Both the position numbers and the translations under genes were made by a program. The notes below the pieces were generated by a model. It saw nothing but the letters and a program-made list of their open reading frames with translations, had not been told where the DNA came from and did no database searches. This document shows, piece after piece, positions 15,309 to 23,373 of a DNA stretch of 64,000 bases (positions are counted from its first letter, which is position 1; each line of letters opens with the position of its first letter). The DNA is from Phaeovulum vinaykumarii. GTDB taxonomy: Bacteria; Pseudomonadota; Alphaproteobacteria; Rhodobacterales; Rhodobacteraceae. The stretch lies in the NCBI RefSeq assembly GCF_900156695.1, contig NZ_FTOM01000008.1:1-64000 (forward strand). The letters are read 5' to 3'.

Positions 15309-17995
15309 GGCGCCCGCCCGGTTCGCGCGCGCCAGCCGAGCTTGCGCTGCGGATCTTTCCGTGGCTCGTGCCGCTTCTGGGCGTGGTGCTTCTGGGCGTC
15401 GCGGTGCTGCTGTTCTCGGCCAACCAGATCAACCGCAACCTTGAACGCAACCAGGCCGCGCGGACCGACAATACCTCGTGGGTGGTGGCCCAGGCCGAAG
15501 TCGACCTGCTGAAACTGCAACGCGCGCTGGATGCGACGGCGGAGTCGCGCATGCTGACGGACACGAACCTGGCCACGCTGCGCCAGCGCTTCGACGTGTT
15601 CTATAGCCGCATCGACGTGATCGGCCGCAACCTGGCGCAGCAGGATTGGTTCGGCGCGCCGGAGCTTCGCCAGCAATGGGACACATTGCGCGGCCATCTC
15701 AGGGACCAGGCCGCGCTGATCGACGCGCCGCCGCTCCTGCTGGCCGAAAGCCTGCCCGCACTGCGCGCCGATCTTGCACGGCAATCGACCGCCGTGCGCG
15801 CCTTCACGCTGGACGCGCTTTTGCAAACCGTCGAGCGATCGGACGCGGAACGCCACGCCCTCAACGGCCTGCTGGCCCGGTTCTCGGTGGCTGCGCTGCT
15901 GCTGATCGGGCTGCTTGTCGGGGCCACCTGGGTGATGGTGGTGCTGACGCGTCGACTTCAGGCGCGCGCGCTGGCCACCGAACGCATCCGTTCGAACCTC
16001 GAGAAGACGATAGATGCCTCGCTCGACGCGGTGATCGTGGCCGATGCGCGCGGCCATATCACCCATTTCAACGCCGCGGCCGAGGCGATCTTCGGCTATT
16101 CCCGCGCCGAAGCCGTCGGGCGCGACTATATCGACATGCTGGTGCCCGAGCGCATGCGCGCCATGCGCGCCCAGGCGCTGGCGGAATTCCACCGCACCGG
16201 CACCGGCGTTCTGGCCAACCGCGGCCGCGTGGTGGTGCCGTCGCTGCGCAAGGACGGCACCGAAGTCCCGATCGAGGTCGTCGTGATCTCGGACCGCGAC
16301 GCGACGGGCGAGCCCGTGTTTTTCAGCTTTGTCCGCGACATCTCGGACCAGATGCGGATCGAGACCAACCTCAAGCGATCGCGCGACGCCGCCCTGCGCT
16401 CGGAGGAGGCCAAGACCCGCTTCCTTGCGGTGATGAGCCACGAGATGCGCACCCCGATGAACGGACTGATCGCCGCGCTGGACATCGTGTTACGCACCAC
16501 CGATCTGACCGAGAAACAGCGCCATTTCCTGGCCATCGCGCGGTCGTGCTCGGCCAATGCGCTCGAGCAGATCAATGACGTTCTGGAAATCTCGCGGCTC
16601 GATTCCGGGAATGCGCCCGAAGCCCCCAGCGCCTTCGATCTGTGCCGGATGCTGCGCGAGGCAGCCGAACAGGGGCGCCCCCTGGCCGAGCAACGCGGCA
16701 ATACGGTGCATCTGCGGCTGCCCGATGACGCGCCGGCGCGGGTCACGGGCCACCGGCGCCTGTTCGCGCGCGTGCTGGGCAACCTTCTGGGAAATGCTCT
16801 GAAATTCACCCGCGACGGGCGGATCGACCTGCGGCTGGCGCTGACACCGCGGCCAGGCGGCGGCTGGATCGCGCGGGTCGAGGTCGAGGATACCGGGATC
16901 GGCATCGCGGAAGACAAGCTCGACCGGATCTTCAACGCCTTCGAAACGCTCGATTCAGGTTATGACCGCGCGACCGAAGGGACGGGCCTCGGGCTGGGGA
17001 TCGCGCGGCGGGCGGCGCGGCTCATGGGCGGCGATGTGGGCGTGGAAAGTCGGCTGGGCGCGGGCAGCCTGTTCTGGTTCACCGCGCGTCTCGACCCGGC
17101 GGGTGCCGATCTGCCCGATACCGTCGACGACCTGACCGACGCCTTCCCGCTTCCGGCCTCGCTGACCACGCCTGCGCCCTCGGGCGCCCTCCCCGACGAT
17201 ACCCCTGGAACCGACACGCCCTCGGGCCCGCGCCCTGACGGGCTCGATGTGCTGGTGGTCGAGGACAACCCCGTGAACCGCATCGTTCTGCGCGAGATGC
17301 TTCAGCATCTGGGCCACGGCGTCACCGAAGCGGTGAATGGCGCCGAAGCCGTGGAGATGGCGCGCGCGCATGCCTTCGACCTGATCTTCATGGATATCTC
17401 GATGCCGGTGATGGACGGCGTGGCGGCCACCCGCGCACTGCGCGCCGAACCCGGCGCCTCGGACGGGGTGCCGATCGTGGGGCTGACCGCCCATACCCTG
17501 CCCGAGGAACTTCAGCGCTTTGCCCAGGCCGGCCTTGACCCGGTGCTGACCAAGCCCATCACGCTCAACGCGCTGCGCATTTTCCTTGAAGGCGCGCCCG
17601 ACCAGGAGATCCCCCCGCCCGCGCCGCCGCAGATCCCGCCGGTTCTGGATGTGGCGGTGCGCAATGATCTGGCCAGCGCGCTGCCGCCGGAGGTGCTGCA
17701 CCAGACCGCCGACCGGTTCCTGTCCGAGATCGCCGCCTTCCTCGAGGATCTGGCGCGCCAGATCGAGGCGGGCGATCATGACCGGATCGCCGCCACGGCG
17801 CACAAGGGCTGCGGCTCGGCCTCGGTCTTCGGGGCTCCGCGGCTGGTGGCGGCGCTGCGCCGGATCGAGACGCAGGCCAAGCAGGGGAATGCGGCGGGGG
17901 GCGATCAGGCCCCGCTCCTTGCGGCCGCACGGGCCGAGCTGGACGCGGTGCGCGCAGCCCTCGCCGCCGAGGACCGGCCCGCCATCGCCGTCTGA
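15305..17995 (+). CDS. Hybrid sensor histidine kinase (PAS-HisKA-HATPase-REC-Hpt)
   Basis: This 896-residue protein holds a complete phosphorelay in one chain. Two transmembrane segments (about residues 15-38 and 195-218) enclose a periplasmic domain of some 150 residues. A PAS domain follows (DASLDAVIVADARGHITHFN), then HisKA with VMSHEMRTPMNG (His near residue 379), HATPase (NLLGNALKFT, DTGIGI, GTGLGLGI), a receiver (VVEDNPVNR, phosphoacceptor Asp near 697 in IFMDISMPVMDG) and a C-terminal Hpt (ATAHKGCGSA, His near 833). A separate output regulator is implied but absent here. It is translationally coupled to the periplasmic protein. Confidence 0.93.
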   Translation: MRRPPGSRAPAELALRIFPWLVPLLGVVLLGVAVLLFSANQINRNLERNQAARTDNTSWVVAQAEVDLLKLQRALDATAESRMLTDTNLATLRQRFDVFYSRIDVIGRNLAQQDWFGAPELRQQWDTLRGHLRDQAALIDAPPLLLAESLPALRADLARQSTAVRAFTLDALLQTVERSDAERHALNGLLARFSVAALLLIGLLVGATWVMVVLTRRLQARALATERIRSNLEKTIDASLDAVIVADARGHITHFNAAAEAIFGYSRAEAVGRDYIDMLVPERMRAMRAQALAEFHRTGTGVLANRGRVVVPSLRKDGTEVPIEVVVISDRDATGEPVFFSFVRDISDQMRIETNLKRSRDAALRSEEAKTRFLAVMSHEMRTPMNGLIAALDIVLRTTDLTEKQRHFLAIARSCSANALEQINDVLEISRLDSGNAPEAPSAFDLCRMLREAAEQGRPLAEQRGNTVHLRLPDDAPARVTGHRRLFARVLGNLLGNALKFTRDGRIDLRLALTPRPGGGWIARVEVEDTGIGIAEDKLDRIFNAFETLDSGYDRATEGTGLGLGIARRAARLMGGDVGVESRLGAGSLFWFTARLDPAGADLPDTVDDLTDAFPLPASLTTPAPSGALPDDTPGTDTPSGPRPDGLDVLVVEDNPVNRIVLREMLQHLGHGVTEAVNGAEAVEMARAHAFDLIFMDISMPVMDGVAATRALRAEPGASDGVPIVGLTAHTLPEELQRFAQAGLDPVLTKPITLNALRIFLEGAPDQEIPPPAPPQIPPVLDVAVRNDLASALPPEVLHQTADRFLSEIAAFLEDLARQIEAGDHDRIAATAHKGCGSASVFGAPRLVAALRRIETQAKQGNAAGGDQAPLLAAARAELDAVRAALAAEDRPAIAV

Positions 17996-17997
17996 GA

Positions 17998-18834
17998 TCA
18001 GGCCGGGTTGATCGTCACCTTCACATCCGCGGGCGGCGCGTAATAGGGCGCCGAGGTCACCAGAACCTGCGCCCCGGCAGCGGCGTAATCGCCCGCGTTC
18101 TGCGCATTCACGCCCCCCGCCGCGGCCAGGCAGACCGCGCTGTCCCCCAGCGCGCGCGCAACTTCGGCCACCGCCTCGGGGGCGAATTTCTCCAGCTGGA
18201 CGACATCGGCGCCCCATTCGGCCGCGCTCAGCGCCTCGTCGCGGGTGGTGACCTCGACCACGATCTTGCGCTCGGGGCAAGCCGCGCGCAAACGCCCGAT
18301 CTTGCGCTTGAGACAGGCCGCAGCATCGAAGACGCGGTGTTCGGGAAACAGCAGCACCGTATCCGACAGCCCGGCGCGATGGATGCCGGCGCCCCCCGCA
18401 ACCACCGCCTTGAACGACAGCGCGCGCGTGCCGGGCACCGCCTTGCGGGTGCAGGCCACCCGCACCTCGGGCGCGGCCCCCTGCGCCGCCGCCACGATCG
18501 CCGCGGCGCGCGTGGCCAGCCCCGAGGCCCATTCGACCAACGTCTGCGACACTTTCCAGCCCGCCAGCAGCGCCTCGGCCGACCCCGAGGCCCCCAGGAT
18601 CAACCCGCCCGCCTCGACCCGGCTACCCGACGGCGCGGCCAGATCCACGGCGCAGCCCAGAAGCTCGAGCATCCGCGTCGCCTCCTCCGAGCCCGCCACG
18701 ACCATCGGCCCACGCGCGGCAAAGACCATCCGCCCGCGCGCCTGCCCGAAGGCCAGCGCCCGTGTCGTCAGGTCGCCGTAGGGCACATCCTCGTCCAGCA
18801 GGTCCCGCAAGGTCGCATCGTCCAGCGTCAACAT
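17998..18834 (-). CDS. modD: ModD-like quinolinate phosphoribosyltransferase homologue
   Basis: This 278-residue protein has the quinolinate phosphoribosyltransferase (NadC) fold. The text LLDEDVPYGDLTTR, CTRKAVPGTRALSFKAVVAGGAGIHR and DTVLLFPEHRVF is what I associate with ModD, a homologue named from the Rhodobacter capsulatus molybdate-transport locus whose biochemical role is unclear. No modABC lies nearby. GGAGG is best spaced (5 bases) for the second ATG of the ATGATG pair, hence the start at 18834; the first ATG (18837) or a TTG (18849) are alternatives. It is convergent with the hybrid kinase with only two bases between the stops. Confidence 0.8.
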   Translation of the reverse strand: MLTLDDATLRDLLDEDVPYGDLTTRALAFGQARGRMVFAARGPMVVAGSEEATRMLELLGCAVDLAAPSGSRVEAGGLILGASGSAEALLAGWKVSQTLVEWASGLATRAAAIVAAAQGAAPEVRVACTRKAVPGTRALSFKAVVAGGAGIHRAGLSDTVLLFPEHRVFDAAACLKRKIGRLRAACPERKIVVEVTTRDEALSAAEWGADVVQLEKFAPEAVAEVARALGDSAVCLAAAGGVNAQNAGDYAAAGAQVLVTSAPYYAPPADVKVTINPA

Positions 18835-18843
18835 CATGCCCTC

Positions 18844-18874
18844 CGACAAAAGCGATATTCGACAAAAGCGTTAT
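18844..18874. repeat. 16-base tandem repeat at the modD start
   Basis: Two copies of cgacaaaagcg(a/t)tat occupy 18844-18858 and 18860-18874, with a partial third (ccgac) at 18877-18881. The first copy overlaps the modD ribosome site. The copies are direct, so they are not a classical inverted Mo-box. Confidence 0.5.
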
Positions 18875-18975
18875 GTCCGACAGGAAAGCACGAAACACGC
18901 CAAGCCGAAAAGGCCAATGATTGCAAAGCCCACCGACAGGGGCGTTTGGCCGCTGTCAGATTTGCGACGCAGGCA

Positions 18976-20343
18976 TCAGCACAGCCGCGACAAGGCCGCG
19001 CGCAGGTCGGGCACATCGTCGAGCCCCTCGATCAGCGCGGCAAGATCCGCCGCCCCCGCACCCAGGACCGGCTCGGCCAGCGCCATGAACTTGGCGCGCC
19101 GGGCCGCGGCATCGGGGAAGGTCGCGGGCTCGCCCGAGGGGTCGGGAATGTGCCGTTCGACCACGCCGTCGGGGAAGGTCACGCGCAGGCGCGCGCCAAA
19201 GGGATGCGGCGCGGCCTCGAGCGTCGCGTCGCGCACCACGCGCACCCGGTCGGCCAGCGCATCCAGCGCGGGATCGCCCAGCCGGGCGAAATCGTCCCAG
19301 CCAAAGGCGCCCTGGTCGATCATCACCGCCGCGGTGAAGGGCATCGAGAATTGCCCGTCAACCACCGAACGCGCGCGCCGCGCCTTGTCGATCGGATCGG
19401 CAGTCAGCTTGATCCCGTTGCGATGCAGCCCCACCTCGACCGCCAGGAAATCGGCCGCCGGGCGCGTGGCCCGCAAGGCCGCCAGCCCGTCGAGCGCGGC
19501 ATGGGTGTAGCGGCACGAGGGATAGGGCTTGACCCCGATCTTCAGCGTCTCCCAATCCGTGCCAAGGTTGGCCACCGCCACCGCCGGATCGGCGCCGTCG
19601 GTATAGGCATGCAGGAACCCGGCCTTGCCTTCGATGGGCGCGGCCGCGCCGACAAAGCCCCGTCGCGCCAGCGCCGCCGCCAGAACCGCGTTCATCGCCG
19701 CCTGCCCCACCTGCCAGCGCTTGTTCCACGCGCCATTGGCCAGGAATTGCAGCGACCCCGCCGCCTGCGAACCCGCCACCCCGAAGGCCGCGGCCATCGC
19801 ATCGGCCCCGAGCCCCCAGAGCCGCCCCGCCGCAGCCGCCGCCCCGAAGGTGCCCGCCGTCGCCGTGGGGTGGAACCCGCGCGCGTAATGCGCCGCGGGG
19901 TCAAGCGCATTGCCAAGCCGGCAGCAGACCTCATAGCCGATCACGATCGCGCTCAGCACCTCGGCGCCGGACGCGCCCGCCGCCTGCCCCGCCGCGAAGG
20001 CCGCCGCCACGACCGGCGCGGAAGGATGCAGCGACGAGGCTGCGTGGGTGTCGTCGAAATCCAGCGTGTGGCCCAGCATCCCGATGACCAGCGCCGCCGT
20101 CGCCGGCGCATGCCCGCGCGCCAGCCCCGGCACCCGCGCCGGTCCCGGCCGGTCCAGATCCAGATCCGCCAGAACCGCCATCAGGCAATCGGTCGAGCCG
20201 GGTTCGTGGCCCGCGCGCACGACCGAGCCCAGAAGGTCCAGCGTCAGCGCCGCCGCACGCTGGCGCACCGGGGCGGGGATCGCGTCGCCGGGCGTCTGCG
20301 CGGCGAATTCGGCCAGCAGGCCGGTGACGGGAATGGCGGTCAT
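18976..20343 (-). CDS. MmgE/PrpD family protein
   Basis: This 455-residue protein belongs to the family of 2-methylcitrate dehydratase, cis-aconitate decarboxylase and iminodisuccinate epimerase. Typical blocks are HTLDFDDTHAASSLHPSAPVVAAAFA, GYEVCCRLG, HPTATAGTFGAAAAAGRL, GSQAAGSLQFLANGAWNKRWQVG and KPYPSCRYTHAALDG. AAGGAG precedes the ATG at 20343. It is divergent from a LysR gene and stands next to acyl-CoA genes, not beside citrate synthase or PrpB, so 2-methylcitrate metabolism is unlikely; dehydration, decarboxylation or epimerisation of another tricarboxylate or dicarboxylate is inferred. Confidence 0.85.
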   Translation of the reverse strand: MTAIPVTGLLAEFAAQTPGDAIPAPVRQRAAALTLDLLGSVVRAGHEPGSTDCLMAVLADLDLDRPGPARVPGLARGHAPATAALVIGMLGHTLDFDDTHAASSLHPSAPVVAAAFAAGQAAGASGAEVLSAIVIGYEVCCRLGNALDPAAHYARGFHPTATAGTFGAAAAAGRLWGLGADAMAAAFGVAGSQAAGSLQFLANGAWNKRWQVGQAAMNAVLAAALARRGFVGAAAPIEGKAGFLHAYTDGADPAVAVANLGTDWETLKIGVKPYPSCRYTHAALDGLAALRATRPAADFLAVEVGLHRNGIKLTADPIDKARRARSVVDGQFSMPFTAAVMIDQGAFGWDDFARLGDPALDALADRVRVVRDATLEAAPHPFGARLRVTFPDGVVERHIPDPSGEPATFPDAAARRAKFMALAEPVLGAGAADLAALIEGLDDVPDLRAALSRLC

Positions 20344-20424
20344 GGCGGTCTCCTTGCTGGGCGCAAGCTTAGGCCAGGGCGCCACGTCGGCCAAGGGGCG
20401 GCGCGGGCCCTCTTGCCGCTACCC

Positions 20425-20439
20425 ATACAGAAATGTTAT
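20425..20439. promoter_or_regulatory. Candidate LysR-type box, copy 1
   Basis: ATA-N9-TAT within CCATA-N9-TATA fits the T-N11-A dyad of LysR-type regulators. It lies in the MmgE/LysR divergent region just before the regulator start. The same CCATA-N9-TATA pattern occurs at 22128-22142. Confidence 0.45.
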
Positions 20440-20447
20440 ATGCCAGC

Positions 20448-21377
20448 ATGGACCTTCGCCAATTTCGCTATTTCATCGCCATCGTCGAGGACGGCTCGGT
20501 CTCGGCAGCGGCGCGGCGGCTGAACATCGCCCAGCCGGCGCTGTCGCTGCATCTGCGCAACATGGAGGCCGAGCTGGGCACCCGCCTTCTGGTCCGCAGT
20601 CCGCGCGGCGTCACCCCCACCGACGCGGGTCGGCTTCTGTGCGAACGCGGGCGCCACCTTCTGGACGCGGTCGAGGACACCTTGGCAGCCGTGCGCGCCT
20701 TTGACGCCGCCCCTGAGGGCGAGGTGCAGATCGGTCTGCCCGGCACGCTGGCCGAGCTATTGGCCGCACCGCTGGTCCTGGCCATGCGCCGGCGGTTTCC
20801 CAAGGTGCGGCTGCGCGTGGCCGAGGCGATGTCGGGTTTCGTGCGCGGCTGGCTGGCCGAGGGGCGCGTCGATCTGGGCCTGATCTACATGCCGATGGGC
20901 GGGCGCGGGCTGCGGCCCCAGCCGGTCCTGTCCGAAGAATTGCGCCTGTTCGCCACCACCCGCCCCGCGCCCTTGCCCGACCTGCCCGATGTGCCGTTCG
21001 ACCCCGGCCGCCTGGCCGGTCTGCCGCTGGTCCTGCCCGGCCCGGCGCACGGGCTGCGCGTCCTTCTCGACGCCGAGATCGAGGCCCGCGGCACCCGCCT
21101 GACCCGCGTGGTCGAGGTCGAAAGTTACAAGGCAATCAAGGCCCTGGTGCTTGAGGGGCTGGGCTTTTCGGTGCTGCCGGTCAATGCGATCTCGGCCGAG
21201 GTCGCCTCGGGGCACCTGCGCTGGTGGCCGCTGGGCACGCCGCCGCTCCGCCGTCAGATCCATCTGGCGCTGACACCCGCGCGCCCGCCCACCAAGGCCG
21301 CGCTGGCCGTCGAACGGGTGTGCCGCGAGACGCTCGAGGAGCTGACCGCGACGGGGCGCTGGCGACTGAACGCCTGA
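20448..21377 (+). CDS. LysR-family transcriptional regulator of acyl-CoA locus
   Basis: This 309-residue protein begins MDLRQFRYFIAIVEDGSVSAAARRLNIAQPALSLHLRNMEAELGTRLLVR, a standard LysR DNA-binding domain, with an effector domain from about residue 90 (EVQIGLPGTLAELLAAPLVLAMRRRFPKVRLRV). It resembles the NAC/Cbl-like aromatic-acid or nitrogen assimilation LysR type. I took the ATG at 20448, the usual LysR N-terminus; an ATG 15 bases upstream overlaps the candidate operator. Neither start has a clear ribosome site. It is divergent from the MmgE/PrpD gene and probably controls the locus up to 25282. Confidence 0.9.
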   Translation: MDLRQFRYFIAIVEDGSVSAAARRLNIAQPALSLHLRNMEAELGTRLLVRSPRGVTPTDAGRLLCERGRHLLDAVEDTLAAVRAFDAAPEGEVQIGLPGTLAELLAAPLVLAMRRRFPKVRLRVAEAMSGFVRGWLAEGRVDLGLIYMPMGGRGLRPQPVLSEELRLFATTRPAPLPDLPDVPFDPGRLAGLPLVLPGPAHGLRVLLDAEIEARGTRLTRVVEVESYKAIKALVLEGLGFSVLPVNAISAEVASGHLRWWPLGTPPLRRQIHLALTPARPPTKAALAVERVCRETLEELTATGRWRLNA

Positions 21378-21386
21378 CGCCTGCGC

Positions 21387-22055
21387 TCAGGGCTTGCGCA
21401 GCACATGCACCTGCATCGGCTGCGACAAGGCAAAGCCGCGCGGATGCGGCGCGGCGCGACCCATGAAGGTGGCCTCCAGCTCGAGCGCGCGGGCCTCGGC
21501 CAGCGCCTTGCGGCCGGGTTCGATCGACACGACCCGATGCACGAAGGAATTGAAATCCGGCGTGAATTCCAGCCGGTCATAGCAATAGGCACGGGTTTCG
21601 ACCAACCGCCCCTCGGACACGGCGGCCTGCACCGCCGCCTCGGCCGCCGCCCGGATCCGGGTTTCGTCGTCGATGACGGCCAGCACCTCGGACAGCGCCC
21701 CCGAGGCGATGGGCTCGATCACCACGATCGGGGCACCGGCACGGGTGACGCGGGCCGCTTCGTCCAGCGCGGCGCCCATCAGCGCCTCGGGGACATGGTG
21801 CAGCGAATTGACGAAAAGCGCGGCATCGAAGGCGCCATCCGAGAAGGGCAGCGCCTCGGCCCCGGCACGCACCACCGGCGCCAGCGGCTTGGGCACCTCC
21901 TGCGGATCAACCCCCACCCAACCGGCGCCCGCCCGCGTCAGCGGCGCCGCCAGCCCGCCCGAACCCGCCCCGATGTCCAGCACAAGGCGCCCGGCCAGCG
22001 GGTCCAGAACATCGGCGATCACGTCAAAGGCATTGCGGGGGGCGGCTTGGGTCAT
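21387..22055 (-). CDS. Class I SAM-dependent methyltransferase
   Basis: This 222-residue protein has the SAM-binding motifs LVLDIGAGSGGLAAPLTRAG (motif I), VGVDPQ (motif II), DGAFDAALFVNSLHHV (motif IV region) and ARVTRAGAPIVVIEP (motif V). The substrate is unknown; UbiE-like small-molecule methyltransferases look similar. AGGGAG precedes the ATG. It is convergent with the LysR gene and divergent from the acyl-CoA dehydrogenase, so membership of the catabolic locus is uncertain. Confidence 0.85.
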   Translation of the reverse strand: MTQAAPRNAFDVIADVLDPLAGRLVLDIGAGSGGLAAPLTRAGAGWVGVDPQEVPKPLAPVVRAGAEALPFSDGAFDAALFVNSLHHVPEALMGAALDEAARVTRAGAPIVVIEPIASGALSEVLAVIDDETRIRAAAEAAVQAAVSEGRLVETRAYCYDRLEFTPDFNSFVHRVVSIEPGRKALAEARALELEATFMGRAAPHPRGFALSQPMQVHVLRKP

Positions 22056-22127
22056 CTTTCTCTCCCTGATCTGGGCCGATCATATGCCGGGCGGCGCTGT
22101 TGGTAAGTGGCCAGATTGTCCCTGACC

Positions 22128-22142
22128 ATATCGACTTTCTAT
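22128..22142. promoter_or_regulatory. Candidate LysR-type box, copy 2
   Basis: CCATA-N9-TATA with the T-N11-A dyad lies 83 bases before the acyl-CoA dehydrogenase start. It matches copy 1 at 20425-20439 in both half-sites but not in the spacer, as expected for two sites of one regulator. Confidence 0.45.
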
Positions 22143-22224
22143 ACCCCCATCCCACGCCGATCTTGGCCGCACCACCCCTGCCCCGCTATGCAGGGACAGG
22201 CAATGGACCCGAAAGGACGATCGC

Positions 22225-23373
22225 ATGGACCTCTATGACGACATCCGCACCGAGGTCGCGCGGCTCTGTGCGACCTTTGCGCCCGACTACTGGCGCCAGA
22301 AGGACCGCGAAAGCGCCTATCCGACCGAATTCGTCGAGGCGCTGACCCGCGCGGGCTGGCTGGCCGCGCTGGTCCCCGAGGAATACGGCGGCGCGGGCCT
22401 GCCGCTGTCGGCCGCAGCCGCGATCCTCGAGGAAATCCAGCGCGCGGGCGCCAATGGCGCGGCCTGCCATGCGCAGATGTATATCATGGGCGCGCTTCTG
22501 CGGCATGGCTCGCCGGCGCAGAAGGACCGCTATCTGCCGGGCATCGCGTCGGGCGAGCTGCGCCTTCAGGCCTTTGGCGTGACCGAGCCCACCTCGGGCA
22601 CGGACACGACCTCGATCCGCACGACCGCCGTCCGGAAGGGCGATCATTACGTCGTCAACGGCCAGAAGGTCTGGACCAGCCGGGCCGAGCATTCCGACCT
22701 GATGCTGCTGCTGGCGCGCACCACGCCCCGCGACCAGGTGGCCAAGCGCACCGACGGGCTGTCGGTCTTCATCCTCGACATGCGCGAGGCGCGCGAGAAC
22801 GGGCTGACCATCCGCCCCATCCGCGCGATGATGAACCATTCCACGACCGAGGTCTTCTTCGACAACGTGCGCGTGCCGGCCGAGAACCTGATCGGCGAGG
22901 AAGGCAAGGGCTTCCGCTATATCCTGTCGGGCATGAACGCCGAACGCATCCTGATCGCGGCGGAATGCATCGGGGACGCCAAGTGGTTTTTGCAAAAGGC
23001 CACCGATTACGCCAATGAACGCGTCGTCTTCGGCCGGCCCATCGGCCAGAATCAGGGCGTGCAATTCCCCATCGCGCGCGCCTATGCGCAGATGCGCGCC
23101 GCCGAGCTGATGGTGGCCGAGGCCGCGCGCCGCTTCGAGGCCGGCGAGAATTGCGGCGCCGAGGCCAACATGGCCAAGATGCTGGCCGCCGAAGCCAGCT
23201 GGGCCGCGGGCGAGACCTGCCTGCAAACCCACGGCGGCTTCGGCTTTGCCGAGGAATACGACATCGAGCGCAAGTTCCGCGAGACGCGCCTCTATCAGGT
23301 CGCGCCCATCTCGACCAACCTGATCCTGTCCTATCTGGCCGAACATGTGCTCGGCCTGCCGAGGTCGTATTGA
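22225..23373 (+). CDS. Acyl-CoA dehydrogenase
   Basis: This 382-residue FAD enzyme removes two hydrogens from an acyl-CoA to give the 2-enoyl-CoA. It has the family motifs AFGVTEPTSGTDTTSIRTTA (substrate/FAD loop), VNGQKVWTSRAEHS, EVFFDNVRVPAENLIGEEGKGF, GRPIGQNQGVQF and the C-terminal QTHGGFGFAEEYDIERKFRETRLYQV. The His-Gly-Gly with Glu of EEYDIERKFRE is the usual substrate region, but the catalytic base cannot be fixed by eye. AAAGGA precedes the ATG. TGATG overlap joins it to the CoA transferase, so the substrate is probably the CoA ester that enzyme makes. Confidence 0.93.
   Translation: MDLYDDIRTEVARLCATFAPDYWRQKDRESAYPTEFVEALTRAGWLAALVPEEYGGAGLPLSAAAAILEEIQRAGANGAACHAQMYIMGALLRHGSPAQKDRYLPGIASGELRLQAFGVTEPTSGTDTTSIRTTAVRKGDHYVVNGQKVWTSRAEHSDLMLLLARTTPRDQVAKRTDGLSVFILDMREARENGLTIRPIRAMMNHSTTEVFFDNVRVPAENLIGEEGKGFRYILSGMNAERILIAAECIGDAKWFLQKATDYANERVVFGRPIGQNQGVQFPIARAYAQMRAAELMVAEAARRFEAGENCGAEANMAKMLAAEASWAAGETCLQTHGGFGFAEEYDIERKFRETRLYQVAPISTNLILSYLAEHVLGLPRSY

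Noticed and set aside
18844-18881. Mo-box (ModE/MopAB site) upstream of modD
   Set aside because: The cgatat/cgttat elements are direct repeats, not the inverted repeat a ModE-type dimer needs.
18337-20523. 728-codon plus-strand frame antisense to modD and the MmgE/PrpD gene
   Set aside because: The opposite strand encodes two recognisable families with ribosome sites; the frame is low-complexity Arg/Gly/His-rich text.
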